A stretch of DNA of 48,733 nt from Neoechinorhynchus agilis (lineage: Eukaryota; Acanthocephala), in assembly GCA_051530055.1 (NCBI GenBank), contig JBMGUZ010000016.1, forward strand, positions 1 through 48,733, read 5' to 3'. This document shows, piece by piece, positions 1 through 10,321 of the stretch. Numbering within the stretch: the stretch's first letter is position 1; each line of letters opens with the position of its first letter. The notes beneath the pieces were generated by a model, which saw nothing but the letters and a program-made list of their open reading frames with translations, ran no database searches and was not told where the DNA came from. The position numbers and the translations under genes were made by a program.

Positions 1-306
1 ACGTGGATTGGTTGTGGATTGTACTTCGAGACTAGTGAGATCTTGATAGCTAATCCCACACCATGAAGTTTTGGCTCCGTTGCAACCTTTTTCCTATTCC
101 GAAAGTTGTCCTTCATTGGCCGCCGACAGCCACCACATCAATACCATTCCTTCGGAGCTCCTTTGGAATCAATGCCGTGTGCCGTTCAGATCGATCACAT
201 TTGTCTCTGTCGATTCATGTTCTGATGTTTCAAACAAGAGTCCATAAACTTTGAGAAAAACTTGTTCTTTTCTTTTACGGCCGTAGAGGGATATCACCAA
301 GCTTTT

Positions 307-522
307 TTAGCCCACATTTTCTAGGGCCTTCTCCAACTTGCCGAGAGCACTGCGACGGCTTGAAAAACTCTGCTCCACATATCCGTAACCACCGAAGTTT
401 TGGCGCCAAGTCATCAAAACAGCGATCATCTTGTGTATACCGCTGATGTCAAGGTCCGGACTAAAGGCTTCCAGGGATTTGGCATCTCGAGCCTTCGTTA
501 TCATTCTCTTATCTCCACCAGA
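307..522 (-). CDS. Possible terminal exon of an unknown host gene
   Basis: I do not recognise the product. The frame is open from a strong-looking acceptor (pyrimidine-rich run ending in ttcttcag, read on the minus strand) to a stop, about 71 codons including residues before the first ATG. The peptide is well mixed in composition, with an aromatic and glycine stretch (WRQNFGGYGYVEQ) and a basic-acidic C-terminus (LGKLEKALENVG). It follows the PLE remnant on the same strand, so it could instead be a poorly conserved PLE tail. The start shown is the acceptor; the first ATG gives 65 residues. No upstream exon was found. Confidence 0.25.
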   Translation of the reverse strand, partial: SGGDKRMITKARDAKSLEAFSPDLDISGIHKMIAVLMTWRQNFGGYGYVEQSFSSRRSALGKLEKALENVG

Positions 523-614
523 CTGAAGAAATGAAGTGAAGTAAAAGAAGACGGTGGAATAGGATCGATGAAGTCTTTGGCGTGATGAGATTTAAGTGAA
601 ATTCTAGCGTCACG

Positions 615-1143
615 CCGTCTTCCACTTGTTTTGCTAGTAAGTTTTCTACCAAGTGTTCCGCCACAGATTGACGCAAAGGCCGTTCAGTTTTGCCTATGTA
701 AATGGACTAGCGATTGTCATCGGCCAAATATCATTCGCATGTCATTTTGTAGACCACGTTGCTTCGAGTGCAAATCAAATCTTGTCGGCTATTTGCGTCC
801 CCGGACTTCCATTGTGCGTACACATCAACGACGATGCTGGATATGTTTCCGGTGTTTCATGATGTCCAGGTCGCGTCAGGATTCGCCCAAGTGTAGTTGC
901 CGTTCTATGGACAATCCGAATATCCATTCCCGATCCATTCAACCGTTTCTCGAGTGCACTTATCGTTCTCTCATTTTCGACGTTTGTAGAGAGCGAAACA
1001 AAATCAAAAGGCATTACCTGGCTACCATTTAAGTCATTGCATCGCGCATTCAGAGAATTAAGTAAACCCTCAACATTCTGCAAAAAATGAACCTGTCCTG
1101 TGAAGCAATGGGCAAATTTTCGTCGCCAAGAAGGGGTCTGCAT
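615..1143 (-). pseudogene. Penelope-like element remnant: RT piece joined to GIY-YIG endonuclease
   Basis: Seen: the minus-strand frame 775-1143 holds FDFVSLSTNVENE, matching the PLE reverse-transcriptase motif written as SFDVVSLFTNVP. Beyond it, toward 615, come NVVYKMTC and then YIGKTERPLRQ with AEH, the pattern of a GIY-YIG endonuclease. Known: PLEs encode an RT followed by a C-terminal GIY-YIG nuclease and move by target-primed reverse transcription. Here the RT passes directly to the nuclease linker, so most of the palm and thumb are absent. The copy is interrupted and non-functional. PLE terminal repeats lie upstream at 1694-2103. Confidence 0.7.
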
Positions 1144-1693
1144 TTAAGAAAAACGCTGTTGTCAATGTTACCGGACTAACCGGCATCTTGTATTCATTTT
1201 GACCGTTGGGTACATTCCGAACACTCGCAACGGTTCCTTCTTTTCAAATATCTTGCGGCTGTAACTTTACGAAAGATGCTTTTCAACTTTTTGCGCTTCA
1301 ATTCTCAATCATCCTTCGATTCCATCATATATATAAGCGGATCTCGCAGTATTTTCTGCATTTTGATCTCTTATCCACCTTTGTCAATCGAAATCAAATC
1401 ACCGCAATTATCACTCAATGAACGTAATATTGTGATGTTTTATAAAGCTTGTTATAGTGAAGAGAGATTTGCGGAGTACAAGAAAATGCCGTCAAAAGCT
1501 GCTATGCACCATCTTTAATGATGAAATTTGTACTACGGGCGATCCCAAAGGAAAAGATAAACGACTCTAAGGTCAAAAATCACTATTCTATAGGCTTCAT
1601 GATTCTTTCTACAATTCTATTGCTTAACGAAAAATTTAAAAGGGGCAGCTAAAAATGAACTATGTAATATCGCGATTAATAAAACGGGATATT
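1144..1693. other. Interval without a recognised gene; probable PLE upstream region
   Basis: It lies between the PLE RT piece and the fold-back repeat. The minus strand near 1150-1260 has traces that could be PLE RT fingers, but no clear motif. Reading frames here are short and overlap on both strands. Confidence 0.3.
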
Positions 1694-1930
1694 TATAATT
1701 TTAATGAACATACTCCCGGTCATAACCTATTCGATTTTGATTTATTGGAAATATTTCGAAGGAGGTAATCCCGCCTCATCAGTCATTGTTTGCAAGTTTT
1801 CAGAAAAAACAAAAGAAAAGGAAAATACTTGCAAACAATGACTGATGAGGCGAGGTTACCTCCTTCGAAATATTTCCAATAAATCAAAATCAAATAGATT
1901 ATGACCGGGAGTATGTTCATTAAAATTATA
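1694..1930. repeat. Fold-back pair of PLE terminal repeats
   Basis: An inverted repeat with arms of about 104 bp (1694-1797 and 1827-1930) around a 29-bp A/T-rich centre; the outer ends read TATAATTTTAATGAACA and its complement. Each arm holds CTGATGA, a GC-rich hairpin stretch, GAAA and AATAAATC in order, the arrangement seen at the other PLE ends here. The arms differ at a few bases. PLE terminal repeats are known to occur in direct or inverted arrangement. A MITE carrying this sequence by chance is the alternative. Confidence 0.6.
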
Positions 1931-2057
1931 CTTTGACTTACCCGAAGGATTTTCTATCAATGAAAACTGGATATAGCGGATCAAAGATTTTAAAATCATC
2001 TTTTCTATAAAAAAAGATGTTCATTTTTGTGTTCTTTGGTGATGAGAAGAATAGATA

Positions 2058-2103
2058 TTGATTTATCGTTCCCAATATTTCGTGCGTTTCGTCGGACCGC
2101 AGG
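2058..2103 (-). ncRNA. Hammerhead-like PLE terminal motif (degenerate)
   Basis: On the minus strand: CTGC in place of CTGA, then GTCCGACGAAACGCAC as a hairpin, then GAAATATT and GATAAATCAAT. The same family occurs twice at 27498-27652. The catalytic core is not intact, so this is a relic and not an active ribozyme. Confidence 0.4.
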
Positions 2104-2169
2104 CCTAAAACGCAGAGGTAGGTCATATCCTGAGTTTGTAATCAAACGCGTTTCTTTCGTTTATACAAG

Positions 2170-2310
2170 TTTTCAACTCTGCATAAAATCGACTGCGCAC
2201 TTTGATTCGTAGTTTCGAAACCGTTGTCGATTTGCTCTTTTTTGGGTGTTTTCACAAGAGCTCGAGCATTTCGGCTTATTGAGCTAAACGTGTAAGTTTA
2301 TAAATGGATA
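2170..2310 (-). repeat. Third copy of the palindrome-edge dispersed repeat
   Basis: Read on the minus strand it shares ordered blocks with the arm edges near 16352-16490 and 32245-32390: acttacacgtttagctca, aagccgaaatgctcga, aaagagca and cgaaagaaacg. It is clearly diverged from both. It shows that the sequence at the inner edges of the palindrome is a member of a repeat family. Confidence 0.6.
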
Positions 2311-2343
2311 TTTGGCTTTTAATTGTTCTTTCAATAAGTGTTG

Positions 2344-2806
2344 TTATAGGGTTGAATTAATCAAATCTCTGAGTCTTGCGAAATATTGATACGCTTTTGA
2401 TAAAAACGGTTCAAATGTCCAAATAAAAATTATGCGGCGAAATTTTACTAGTGAAAACTTAAATTCTGCATTTTCTCCAATGTAAAAATTCGAGTTTGTG
2501 AGCATTGATACTTTTCTGAATTTAGGGCCGTACATGAACATCTTTTTAAAAGACGAAGTATTTCCGTATTAAAGTTTTTCGCCATCATCCGCTTACTGAA
2601 ATTATGTTCACACTTGGAATTGAATTTGACATTTCGATTTTTGAGTAATTTTCTCCTGTTTTTTCTAGAAATAATTCATGATGCAGGAACAAAGCAGAGT
2701 GATGAAATTTAAGCGTTCTTTTTAGCGAAAATGGGCGAAATGGTTGTTCGTAAAAAGAACACTTTTTGGGATTTTCATGAGCAAAACAAAGTGGCGCTTT
2801 TAACAT
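2344..2806 (-). CDS. Possible small two-exon gene, unknown function
   Basis: Not recognised. Exon 1 is 2597-2806 (70 codons from an ATG), the intron 2542-2596 is 55 nt with a GTAAGC donor and an AAAAG acceptor after a pyrimidine run, and exon 2 is 2344-2541 ending in a stop. The phase is 0 and the spliced product has 135 residues. It is rich in Phe, Lys and His, with FSLKRTLKFHHSALFLHHELF in the first exon and IIFIWTFEPFLSKAYQYF in the second. No signal peptide or known motif is seen. The intron length equals that of the TRIM-like gene in this window, which supports the model. It could still be a chance frame in repeat DNA. Confidence 0.3.
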
Positions 2807-2810
2807 TTTG

Positions 2811-3240
2811 GACTCATCAAAAATGTCTACCCGCCGAGTTCGCAAAAGCTAACACGCGAAAATTCAAATTATTGCACTTTTAATGAAACTCTACTATGCT
2901 GCAAAATAATTTTTAAAGATTGAACTGGTGAATACCTAATGTTTTATCGCAACGAACACGGGGGGAAGTTAAAGGCATCGAAGGATTGAATCGTGCAATT
3001 ATTGAGCCTCAAAATATTGCTGTAGGTGATGATACGTTGGCCCTAGAGCTTGTGAGATTGAACACATCAACCGCTAAAAAACAAATTTTTTTCAATTCGT
3101 TTGCTTGCAATCAGATTGGATCGTTACTCCAAAATATAAGACGAAAATACATATCTGGGCCTTATTAAATTCTAAAGGATTTCCTCTAAGACGACTCGAA
3201 GCTCTAAGAACATTTTAATAGAAAATTTTAGGCAATCACC
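2811..3240. other. Interval without a recognised gene
   Basis: AT-rich sequence between the possible small gene and the LINE. Short frames occur (for example 2986-3168 plus, 60 codons) but resemble nothing I know. Confidence 0.3.
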
Positions 3241-3309
3241 GCCGTCAACGATGCCACCACCGCCGTCGACGATGCCACCAGTGCCGTCAACGATGCCACC
3301 AGTGCCATC
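3241..3309. repeat. 21-bp tandem repeat, about 3.3 units
   Basis: Units of 21 bp built on gccgtcaacgatgccaccagt, the copies differing at one to three bases. It is GC-rich against AT-rich flanks and lies just before the LINE reading frame, which stays open through it. It may belong to the 5' region of that element. Glycine-rich frames on the other strand are a by-product of this repeat. Confidence 0.85.
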
Positions 3310-3365
3310 CCCTTGCTGGCCCTCGCTCCGCTCGGGCCGAAATCGATAACCAAACAGACGACCTA

Positions 3366-4559
3366 GTGACGACCAACCCCACGTCAATCACCAGCACCGC
3401 TTCCTCTACGCAACGCGACGAAGTTCCGACCACCCCGAAGTCACCGCCCACCACTTTGAAGCAAGTTGGCACCTCCCAGCATGCCCCATACGTTCCCGCG
3501 ATTTGCCCCTTCTGCGAACGGGAAATACATTTAACAAAGGTTGGCCTATTTAGGGTGCATGGGCCCATTGATTCCCGGTGTCCTGGCTCGTACCAACCTC
3601 TCCCATCTCGGCCGAGCATTCCTGCATCCTTATCTTTATCGCGACCGGCTAAACCTAACGAGAGCTTGTCGCCAAACTGTCAAACCCCATCTTTGGAATC
3701 CCTTTCCCGGGTTTTACCAACAACAATTTTAAAGCACATTCCCAAGGGGACAAGAACCCAGGTGGCACAATCATACACAAATCTATTGCAACCTTGTGCT
3801 GAGAACAATGAGGATATTGATTGGGTAAAACTTTTTGCTTTCCCCCGCCTTGTTCTTAGCTCTAGCAACTCAATATCGGGGAATTTGACATCCAACATTA
3901 AAAATAGGTTAGTGGAGTTCGACGCGAATTTAAAGAGAATGACCCAATCCTCAGCGACTCCCGAAAATTCGTCTAGTAAAAGCCGTAAACAAGGCACAGT
4001 CCGGCCACTGGGTCAACGCGTATCGGCGAAGCTCGCAGACGGGGATGTTCGCGGTGCGGTTCGGCTTCTAGCCTCAACTGAAAATTTTGCGCCAAATCAT
4101 GGCACAACTTTTGAGGCTCTATTAAAGTTGCATCCATCATCGGAGTCGAACTCCACCAATTTTACACCAACTGCTCGGGATTTCCGAGCAAATAGTTTAG
4201 AAATAAGGAAAGCTGTGTCCTCCTTCGCCAATGGCTCAGGACACGGGCCGGATGGCTTGCGTCCACAGCACTTCAAAGACATGATGTCTTTTTCTACAGG
4301 TGCTTCGGGAATAGCCCTCGGAACTGCTTTGCTTAAAATAGTTGATATTTTCATCGAGGGCTCCATTGGCAATTTGGCTACACATATTTTCTTCGGCGCC
4401 TCTTTGTGTGCTTTGTCCAAGAAAGATGGTGGAATTCGTCCCATCGCCATTGGCTGTACTTTGCGTAGGTTAGCCACGAAAGTTTTATGCAGGAGAATCT
4501 CCGATAAAACGGGAGAATTTTTAAGACCCTGTCAGTTAGGTTGCTGCACTCCTTGTTGA
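3366..4559 (+). pseudogene. RLE-LINE ORF, N-terminal finger and RT fingers
   Basis: The frame begins without a clear ATG: 3366 is GTG and the frame is open further upstream through the 21-bp repeat, so the true start is uncertain. A C2HC finger uses C47, C50, H65 and C72, numbered from the GTG. The middle is Ser/Thr/Pro-rich. Near the end come the RT fingers motif GPDGLRPQHFKDM and KKDGGIRPIAIG. The frame stops at TGA 4557-4559 and continues in the same register in the next entry, so the stop is a point change inside the RT. Finger domains of this kind bind target DNA or template RNA in RLE elements. Confidence 0.75.
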
Positions 4560-4571
4560 GTTGAAGCGGTC

Positions 4572-5582
4572 GTGCATGCTCTGCGAAAATTTATCCCCCA
4601 AAGAACTAAGCCAACAGCAATTCTGAAAATAGATTTTAAAAATGCTTTCAATACCTTAAAAAGGGAAATAATGTTAAAAGCAATTGAGGATGTCGTCCCA
4701 GAGGCTTACCCTATTTCTGGAGAGCATATGCTAAACATGTCACTGCTGTACAACGACAAAATAATTTGGTCGCAGAGCGGTGCACAACAGGGAGATCCAC
4801 TCGGCCCCATAGGCTTCTCCGCCGCAGTAAATAATCTTGCCCATTCAATGTTTTCTTCTTTCAACGCTTGGTACTTGGACAATTCCACACTCGGTGGCGA
4901 TCCAAGTGTTGTTTTGAGCGACCTTCAAAGGATCGCGAATGAAGCTGACCGCTTGGGAATAGAAGTAAATCCCCAAAAATGCGAACTTCTCATCCTGAAC
5001 GCAACTGAAAACGAGCGCTCTCAAATCTCTAGCGATTTTGAATCAGTTGCTCCTGGTCTAGGTTTGATAATCCTTGACCAGCTCACACTCCTCGGGAGCT
5101 GCGTTCTTGCTGAGAATGTTGCGAAGGACCTGCGCGCACAAATCGCGAAAATGGAGTTGCTCTGCGGCCGAACTTCTGAGCTGTCGGCACATGAGGGTCT
5201 CTTCTTGATCAAGAATTGCCTCTATATGCAGAAATTGCTTCATAAGCTAAGAGCAGCTCCATGTTTCGGAGAAGACAAATTGTTAGGAGAGCTCGGCGGG
5301 GTAATTCGTAAGCGGCTGGGACATAAATTGAATGTCAAATTTTCTAACACAGGTTGGCGACAGGCTACTTTTCCCACGGCTTATGGTGGTTTGGGAGTTC
5401 GCACCACTTCAGACGTCGCTTTACCTGCCTTCCTCTCCTCTTGCCGGGCAAGTAAAGTCTATGTCAATGCCATTTTAGGCACATCAGTGAAGGATTTGGT
5501 CTTTGCCACGGGATTATCTCAATGGCATCAATTGACAGGCATCAACCAGCTCCCCGCAAATGAGTGCAAACAGTCGTCTTGA
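4572..5582 (+). pseudogene. RLE-LINE ORF, RT palm and thumb
   Basis: Same register as the preceding piece. RT motifs in order: LKIDFKNAFNTLKRE (motif A, catalytic Asp present), SGAQQGDPLGP (motif B) and WYLDNSTLGGD (motif C, 4872-4883 for YLDN). The usual YxDD has become YLDN, so a catalytic aspartate is replaced. Downstream, LTLLGSCVL, ELLCGRT and YGGLGVRTTSDVALPAFL are also present in the spacer copy at 28792-30228. The stop at 5580-5582 falls where the spacer copy has a Trp codon. Confidence 0.8.
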
Positions 5583-6308
5583 GACATTCCTCTTGTTCAG
5601 AAGATTCACAACTCTTTCAAAGATCTTCTGGATGAGGTGTCTCAGGTCCGGCTGGTAGCCTGTTCCACGAAGGAGCCGGGAGCGTGGCTGAATGCTCTCC
5701 CTGTAGGTAAATTTGGAAATCTCCTTGCTGACTCAGTCGTCAGGATCGCAGTATCCTTGAGATTAGGTCTACCGATTTGCATCCCGCATCGCTGCCGCTG
5801 CGGCACTAGTGGACTCTTCGGGGAGACACGATCTCATATGCAAGACGTCATCGGGACGATTTCCAAGGCATGCTGAAATCAATGCCATTCCGAGTAGGAC
5901 TCTAAAAACGCTTTCCCTTCCAAACAATCTAGAACCCGCTAATCTTTGTAGACCGTATTTCCTTGGCGGGAGGGAAAATGTTTGTTGTGGGATGCAACGT
6001 GTGTGGACACGGTGGCAAACTCCAACATCAGCCACTCGAAAAAAGGTCCAGGAGGAGCGGCGACGGCTGCAGAGGATCGGAAATGCTCAAAATACAGGGA
6101 GCTAAAAAGAAATTACCATTTTGTCCCCTTCGGTGTGGAAACGTATGTGGCCTTGGGAGGGTCGGCGCTAGCCCTCCTGAAGGACTTGGGGAAACGAATC
6201 AACGCGGCGACTGGAGAGCCAAGATCGACGTCGTTCTTGGCGCAAAAAATAAGCATTGCGGTGCAGCGGGGCAATGCGGCCAGCATTTTGGCCAGCGCCG
6301 ATGAATAG
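5583..6308 (+). pseudogene. RLE-LINE ORF, restriction-like endonuclease end
   Basis: It opens in the register of the RT (DIPLVQKIHNSF, then GAWLNALPVGKFGN and RIAVSLRLGLPICIPHRCRCG). At about 5800 the coding moves to a second frame (SSGRHDLICKTSSGRFPRHAEIN) and at about 5960 to a third (LLWDATCVDT, then FGVETYVALGG and ISIAVQRGNAAS) ending at 6308. Compared with the spacer copy, which keeps DGRRPDGVT before WDAT, this copy lacks the RPD block through a small deletion near 5950. RPD...D is the nuclease core in RLE elements, so nuclease activity is lost. Confidence 0.7.
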
Positions 6309-7699
6309 GAGCGTTGAAGAAACTATAAATTATGTATGCTTGCTTAAAAAAAACCCTTTCGTAAAAAAAATTTTTAAATTAAATAAACAATATTACGAAT
6401 ACTGAACTAAGCATTAAGTGGAGAAAGTGCGCTATTTATTAGCAGGATTAAATTGTAGGTATAAATTTTTTCTTTAAATAAAATTCTGTATTATATTGAT
6501 AAAACTGCAATATCGAATTAAACAAGTGCGTTTTTACAATGTGAATTCAAAAATTATGTTCAATAACCAATATTTAATCGGTAGCAAACAATTAAATCCT
6601 TTACCCATTGAACCTAATTTAGTATCTTCTTTTTTAATTATACGCCTTCGAAATTTAGAAAACACGTTGAAGTGGCTTTAAGGGAGCGGCGGCCCTGAAT
6701 TCGTAGAAAAGAAAGATGGCGAGAAGAAGACAGACGAGAAGCTTCATTCGGATTGAAAGTGAAGCTCGAATGAACTCCATTTATACTCCTGTTTGTTTTC
6801 ACGAAAATATTCTATTTTCCCGATACAAAACCGTGATCGAATAGCAACATCAAAATAGATTTCAACTCGAAAACACTCTTCAAGTAAACTGCTTCGTTGA
6901 AAAACGGAGAAGACGAGTAAGCAAAAAAGAGTTTTGCAATTGTGGTACATTTGTACGTGGATGTTTTTCGCTCATTGAACTAAAAAAACTGTAAAATGTC
7001 ATCCTGCCACATAGAATATTTTCGAATTCAGCCTCATAACGCTAATTTCCATTGAACAAACACCATTTGAGATTGTAAAAGTAAGTTTATGCAAATATTT
7101 TGAGGATTTTAAGAGTGTTAGAATCAGTGCTGTCGATGCTTAACAAATAATGTTTCAAACAATAAAACATAAGACATAGAAACGGGAATACAAATTTAAC
7201 TTTAGAACATTGAATCGGTAGTATCCATGATGTTGCTTCCAATAACCTTTTATGACACTCAAGGTTAAGATACTTTAATGAAACTAACTTTTTGGGAATT
7301 TAGTCAAAAATATATTTTGCAGACAGCGAATGGAAATGGATAGGATGAGTTGTATTTATTTCATTAGGAGGCAGCGGTTTGAACGATTACTGTCAGGTTT
7401 TCCAAGGCCCGTCGCCTTTCGATAGATTGCCTTCAAAGGATCCGAAAATCGGAAAACGTTCGAATAACCCAATGTCAAACACAAAGAGTTCATTTTCTTT
7501 TGGTAGTATTGTCACCCCGGATTTAGATTCACTGATTTATTTCCGACATTTCGACGGAAAATTCCGACATTATCAAGGTTTGCCATTGCTTGTAAGTTTT
7601 TTTAACATACATAAAATTTCGGAATTATCCGACGAAATATCGGGGAAATAAATTAGTTTATTAAAATGCCCAGGGTGGTAAAATTAAAAAAAAAGTTTC
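6309..7699. other. AT-rich interval, no recognised gene
   Basis: It begins with the A/T-rich tail of the LINE. Several frames of 60-90 codons exist (6496-6681 plus, 6744-6950 minus, 7379-7651 plus) but none shows a known motif. At 7625-7655 the plus strand has CCGACGAAATATCGGGGAAATAAATT, resembling the second half of the PLE terminal motif, without a convincing CTGATGA. Nothing else stands out. Confidence 0.35.
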
Positions 7700-8056
7700 T
7701 TTTCCTGCGAGAATAATAATCCACGACGCAATAACACATTTTATTTGTTAATGTAAGGGGACCAGTGTATCTTTTGGTCTTCATAAACACTCGAGTTCTG
7801 ATTTGATAAATAAATCTGGGTATTGATTTTGGAGTGGATTACGAGTCCGTGCGGGTGGGAATATCACGTCGGGTTGGAAGGCCCGTTCTTGTGGGGGGAT
7901 TGGCGGTTATAGCTTGCAGGAACGCTTGTAGGTTGGTATTTCCTCAAGTTCATTTCAGATTGGTGAAAAAATCCTTTATGTGTGTGTGTGTGATTTATAA
8001 TAATAACACGTTAAGGAAAGGGAGAGGTGGGGTGGTCAATGGGTGATGAGGGTGAT

Positions 8057-8700
8057 ATCATCGGCATATAAGAAAAGCTTTGAGAAAGAGGAAAGAAGTT
8101 GAAGGTCGTCTAAGAAAATATTAAAAAGAAGTAGTGACAGAACAGCACCTTGAGGTACGCCTTAGGTGAGGGATAGGCTGATAGAAGAGGTAGAACGGCA
8201 GTGAATGTATTGTTTGCGATTGTAAAGATTAGATTCAAGCCAGCGGATCTGCTACAAGTTGAGACCAAAATCGGAGAAGGAGTGAATGGTCCACGGAGTA
8301 GAATGCATTCAATAAATCCTGTTAAATGATACGGGTGAATTGGGAGGGATTATTGTCGAGGTTTCGTAGGAGCGTATCATAAATGCAAAGTAGGGCATCG
8401 GTTGCAGAAAATTTGGGCCGGAAACGAATTGAATGGATGAAATTTTTCGATTGAAGGTTGGCAGAAGGTGTGCTTTAAAGCATCTCTCCAAGACTTTAGA
8501 GAATGAAGGTAAGAAAGAGATGGGTCGAAAACTTGAGGTGCATATAAGTTTAGATGCTTTCAGGAGCAGGATTACCCGATCTGTTTTAAGGCGACTAGGG
8601 AAGATTCCGGTCTTGAAACTTCTATTGATTATATGGGTAAGTGAATCAAATAAATCTGGGATGATAAAGCGTAGAGTTCAGTTGTGAATGAGAGAGTTAG
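8057..8700 (-). pseudogene. LINE reverse transcriptase piece
   Basis: On the minus strand: SFRPISFLPSFSKVLERCF (RT fingers), a worn motif A region, GVPQGAVLSLLLFNIFLDDLQ (motif B), and LYADDITLI (motif C, YADD at 8057-8068). Several stops and frame changes separate these blocks, for example just before GVPQG and just after ITLIT. The motif order and spacing fit the APE clades. The YADD aspartates remain although the frame is broken. Confidence 0.7.
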
Positions 8701-9542
8701 GGGATGATTTGCGAGGTAGTTTCCGAAGAAGCATGAGAATATCATACTTGGAAATCATGAGAGGTGAAGCTGTAGAAACTGAGAACGGTGGTGTAGATAT
8801 GGAAGGGGATGACTATTTGTTTGTGTTCGAATGACAGTCGCAAAGTTGCACATTGATAGGGTTTAGTGCATCAAGGAGGTCGGAGTTTGAAAGTTTGGAA
8901 GGGCGCTTTTCGTGTTTTTCCACGAGAGGTTAGTGGGGGAGGAGGCGAATTTATGTGCAAGAAAGGTATTGCGCGAGTTGAGAATGTGGTGCACCAGCGA
9001 GGATTGAAGGCAGCTCAAATCAGGATTGCATGGATGGTATGTTTTATTCGCCTTTATTTGTAGCATTTTCAAGAAAGGACACTTCCAAAGTGGATCTCGG
9101 CTGGAAAAGCGAATGGTTTTCTTAGGAATAGCTGTTATCATGCAAAAGGAGAATATATTAATTAGAGAAAGCATAACTTTCGAGGCGTTCGGGTGAAAAA
9201 TTGATTTTCTGTGTGAAGAGAGATTACGCGAGACCAATTTCGTGAGTGGGAACGTTGAGGATTAGCGGAAGGAGGGAGGATTATTTGGGAATGGCCAGAG
9301 GATAAGATTCGAGGTAAGTCGTTTTCGTCATTTTTGTTCCGAATACGATTTGTATTTTGTGACTTCATGGAACTTTTTATTACTAAGTTCAATGTCCCAG
9401 CTCGCAGCCGGTGGAGGTCGTGTTCATAAGGCTGGCATAGTTCCTATCTTTTTCCTCAACATCGCTTATAAATCATTTATTGTCTCTGGCTTTAAAATGG
9501 CAATTTCACAATTTTTTGTAAGACGACCCTAACTTCAATGGT

Positions 9543-10321
9543 TCAGAATCGTAGCTTTAACAACCCATCCTCAGCACAGAAGCAACATTTTTGGGTTCTA
9601 TTGGGACAGTTTTGATTCCAGTGTCGCCACTGTAGGCATATGTGGCATTGTGGGTACACGAGATTTGATTCTGTATTTGAATTTTTTGTAAATGTGATTT
9701 CCATACACTGGAATATCCATTTGCGGGAGCAAAGAGTTTCCATTTTATCCATGTCAATTTCAACTATTCCCACTGGAATTGCCTTTCCCGTCTTCCTGGA
9801 TTTGAAGAAAAATTTAATCTCAAAGTCTTGAATCGTATCAGGCGAAGATAAACTCCCAATGTTGTGAGCAATGAAAGTTGCTTTGTTGCGGAAGGATTGA
9901 ATGTTGGAATTTTTTCGTCGTGCCGACCGTTCACAAAGGATTCGAAATCGTCCATTTCAGTGTTGTTGACGAAGACAATTTTTAAAGTACCATTCCAGAA
10001 TGAAGTTGATCTGATTCTTAGTATACTATCCTTCTTTGTTTTCAGCCATGGTTTGAGGAAACATCCCCATGTGGCTTCCTTTGATGCGATTGGAATCGCA
10101 GATATTTTGGTTACGTAATCGTCCTTTTTAACGGGCCGATCGAAGTATATAATTTTGTATGTATCACCTATTGAAGTTTGAAGCTTTGTGGGTGGCCGTG
10201 TGTCACCCTCTGAACGATCACTTAGAAGGTGCCTCCGTATGTCCGGAGGTACCTTAATTTTCAGTGAATTGGATTGCCGTATGCTATCCTCCGTCGCAAC
10301 ACTTGGTGGTTGCGAAAACAT
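9543..10321 (-). pseudogene. LINE ORF1 (gag-like, CCHC zinc knuckles)
   Basis: ATG at 10321 (MFSQPPSVATEDS). The body holds YKIIYFDRPVKKDDYVTK and FLKPWLKTKKDSILRIRSTS, and a later frame holds the zinc knuckles CHICLQWRHWNQNC and CCFCAED. A frameshift lies near 9850, where IKFFFKSRKTGKAIPVGIVEID changes frame. The open frame also runs upstream to 10492, but that part is antisense to a PLE endonuclease and is not LINE. Such proteins bind element RNA in the cytoplasm and accompany it to the target. Confidence 0.65.

Larger units (their letters stand above)
3366..6308 (+). mobile_element. LINE with C-terminal restriction-like endonuclease (R2/NeSL/CRE-like), decayed
   Basis: Order of parts: N-terminal C2HC finger, reverse transcriptase, C-terminal restriction-like endonuclease (RLE), then a 3' end leading into A-rich DNA near 6345. 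Single-ORF RLE elements insert by target-primed reverse transcription. The frame stays in register from 3366 to about 5800 with two in-frame stops (4557-4559 and 5580-5582), followed by frame changes in the RLE part. The RT active site reads YLDN and the RLE lost its RPD segment, so the copy cannot move by itself. A related fragment lies at 28792-30228. The clade is my best guess from layout; a tree of the RT would settle it. Confidence 0.8.
7700..10321 (-). mobile_element. APE-type LINE (Jockey/CR1/I group), old and decayed
   Basis: On the minus strand, a gag-like ORF1 with zinc knuckles (9543-10321) is followed by an RT (8057-8700) and a 3' tail to about 7700. I did not find a clear APE endonuclease between them, so that part is deleted or badly worn. 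A CA/GT microsatellite (about 7980-7992) lies in the tail. The 5' end abuts a PLE terminal piece on the other strand. A fragment of the same RT family is at 30379-30575. Confidence 0.7.

Noticed and set aside
1694-1930. Calling the CTGATGA...GAAA sites active hammerhead ribozymes
   Set aside because: In the fold-back arms I could not draw convincing stems I and III, and elsewhere the core bases are changed. They are listed as hammerhead-like relics only.
3172-3387. Glycine-rich 71-codon frame on the minus strand
   Set aside because: It is the antisense translation of the 21-bp tandem repeat.
5769-6304. Several overlapping frames of 79-113 codons on both strands
   Set aside because: Most are shadows of the LINE nuclease region; only the pieces with RLE blocks were kept.
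7978-7993. GT microsatellite as a regulatory element
   Set aside because: A short simple repeat in the tail of a decayed LINE; nothing links it to a function.
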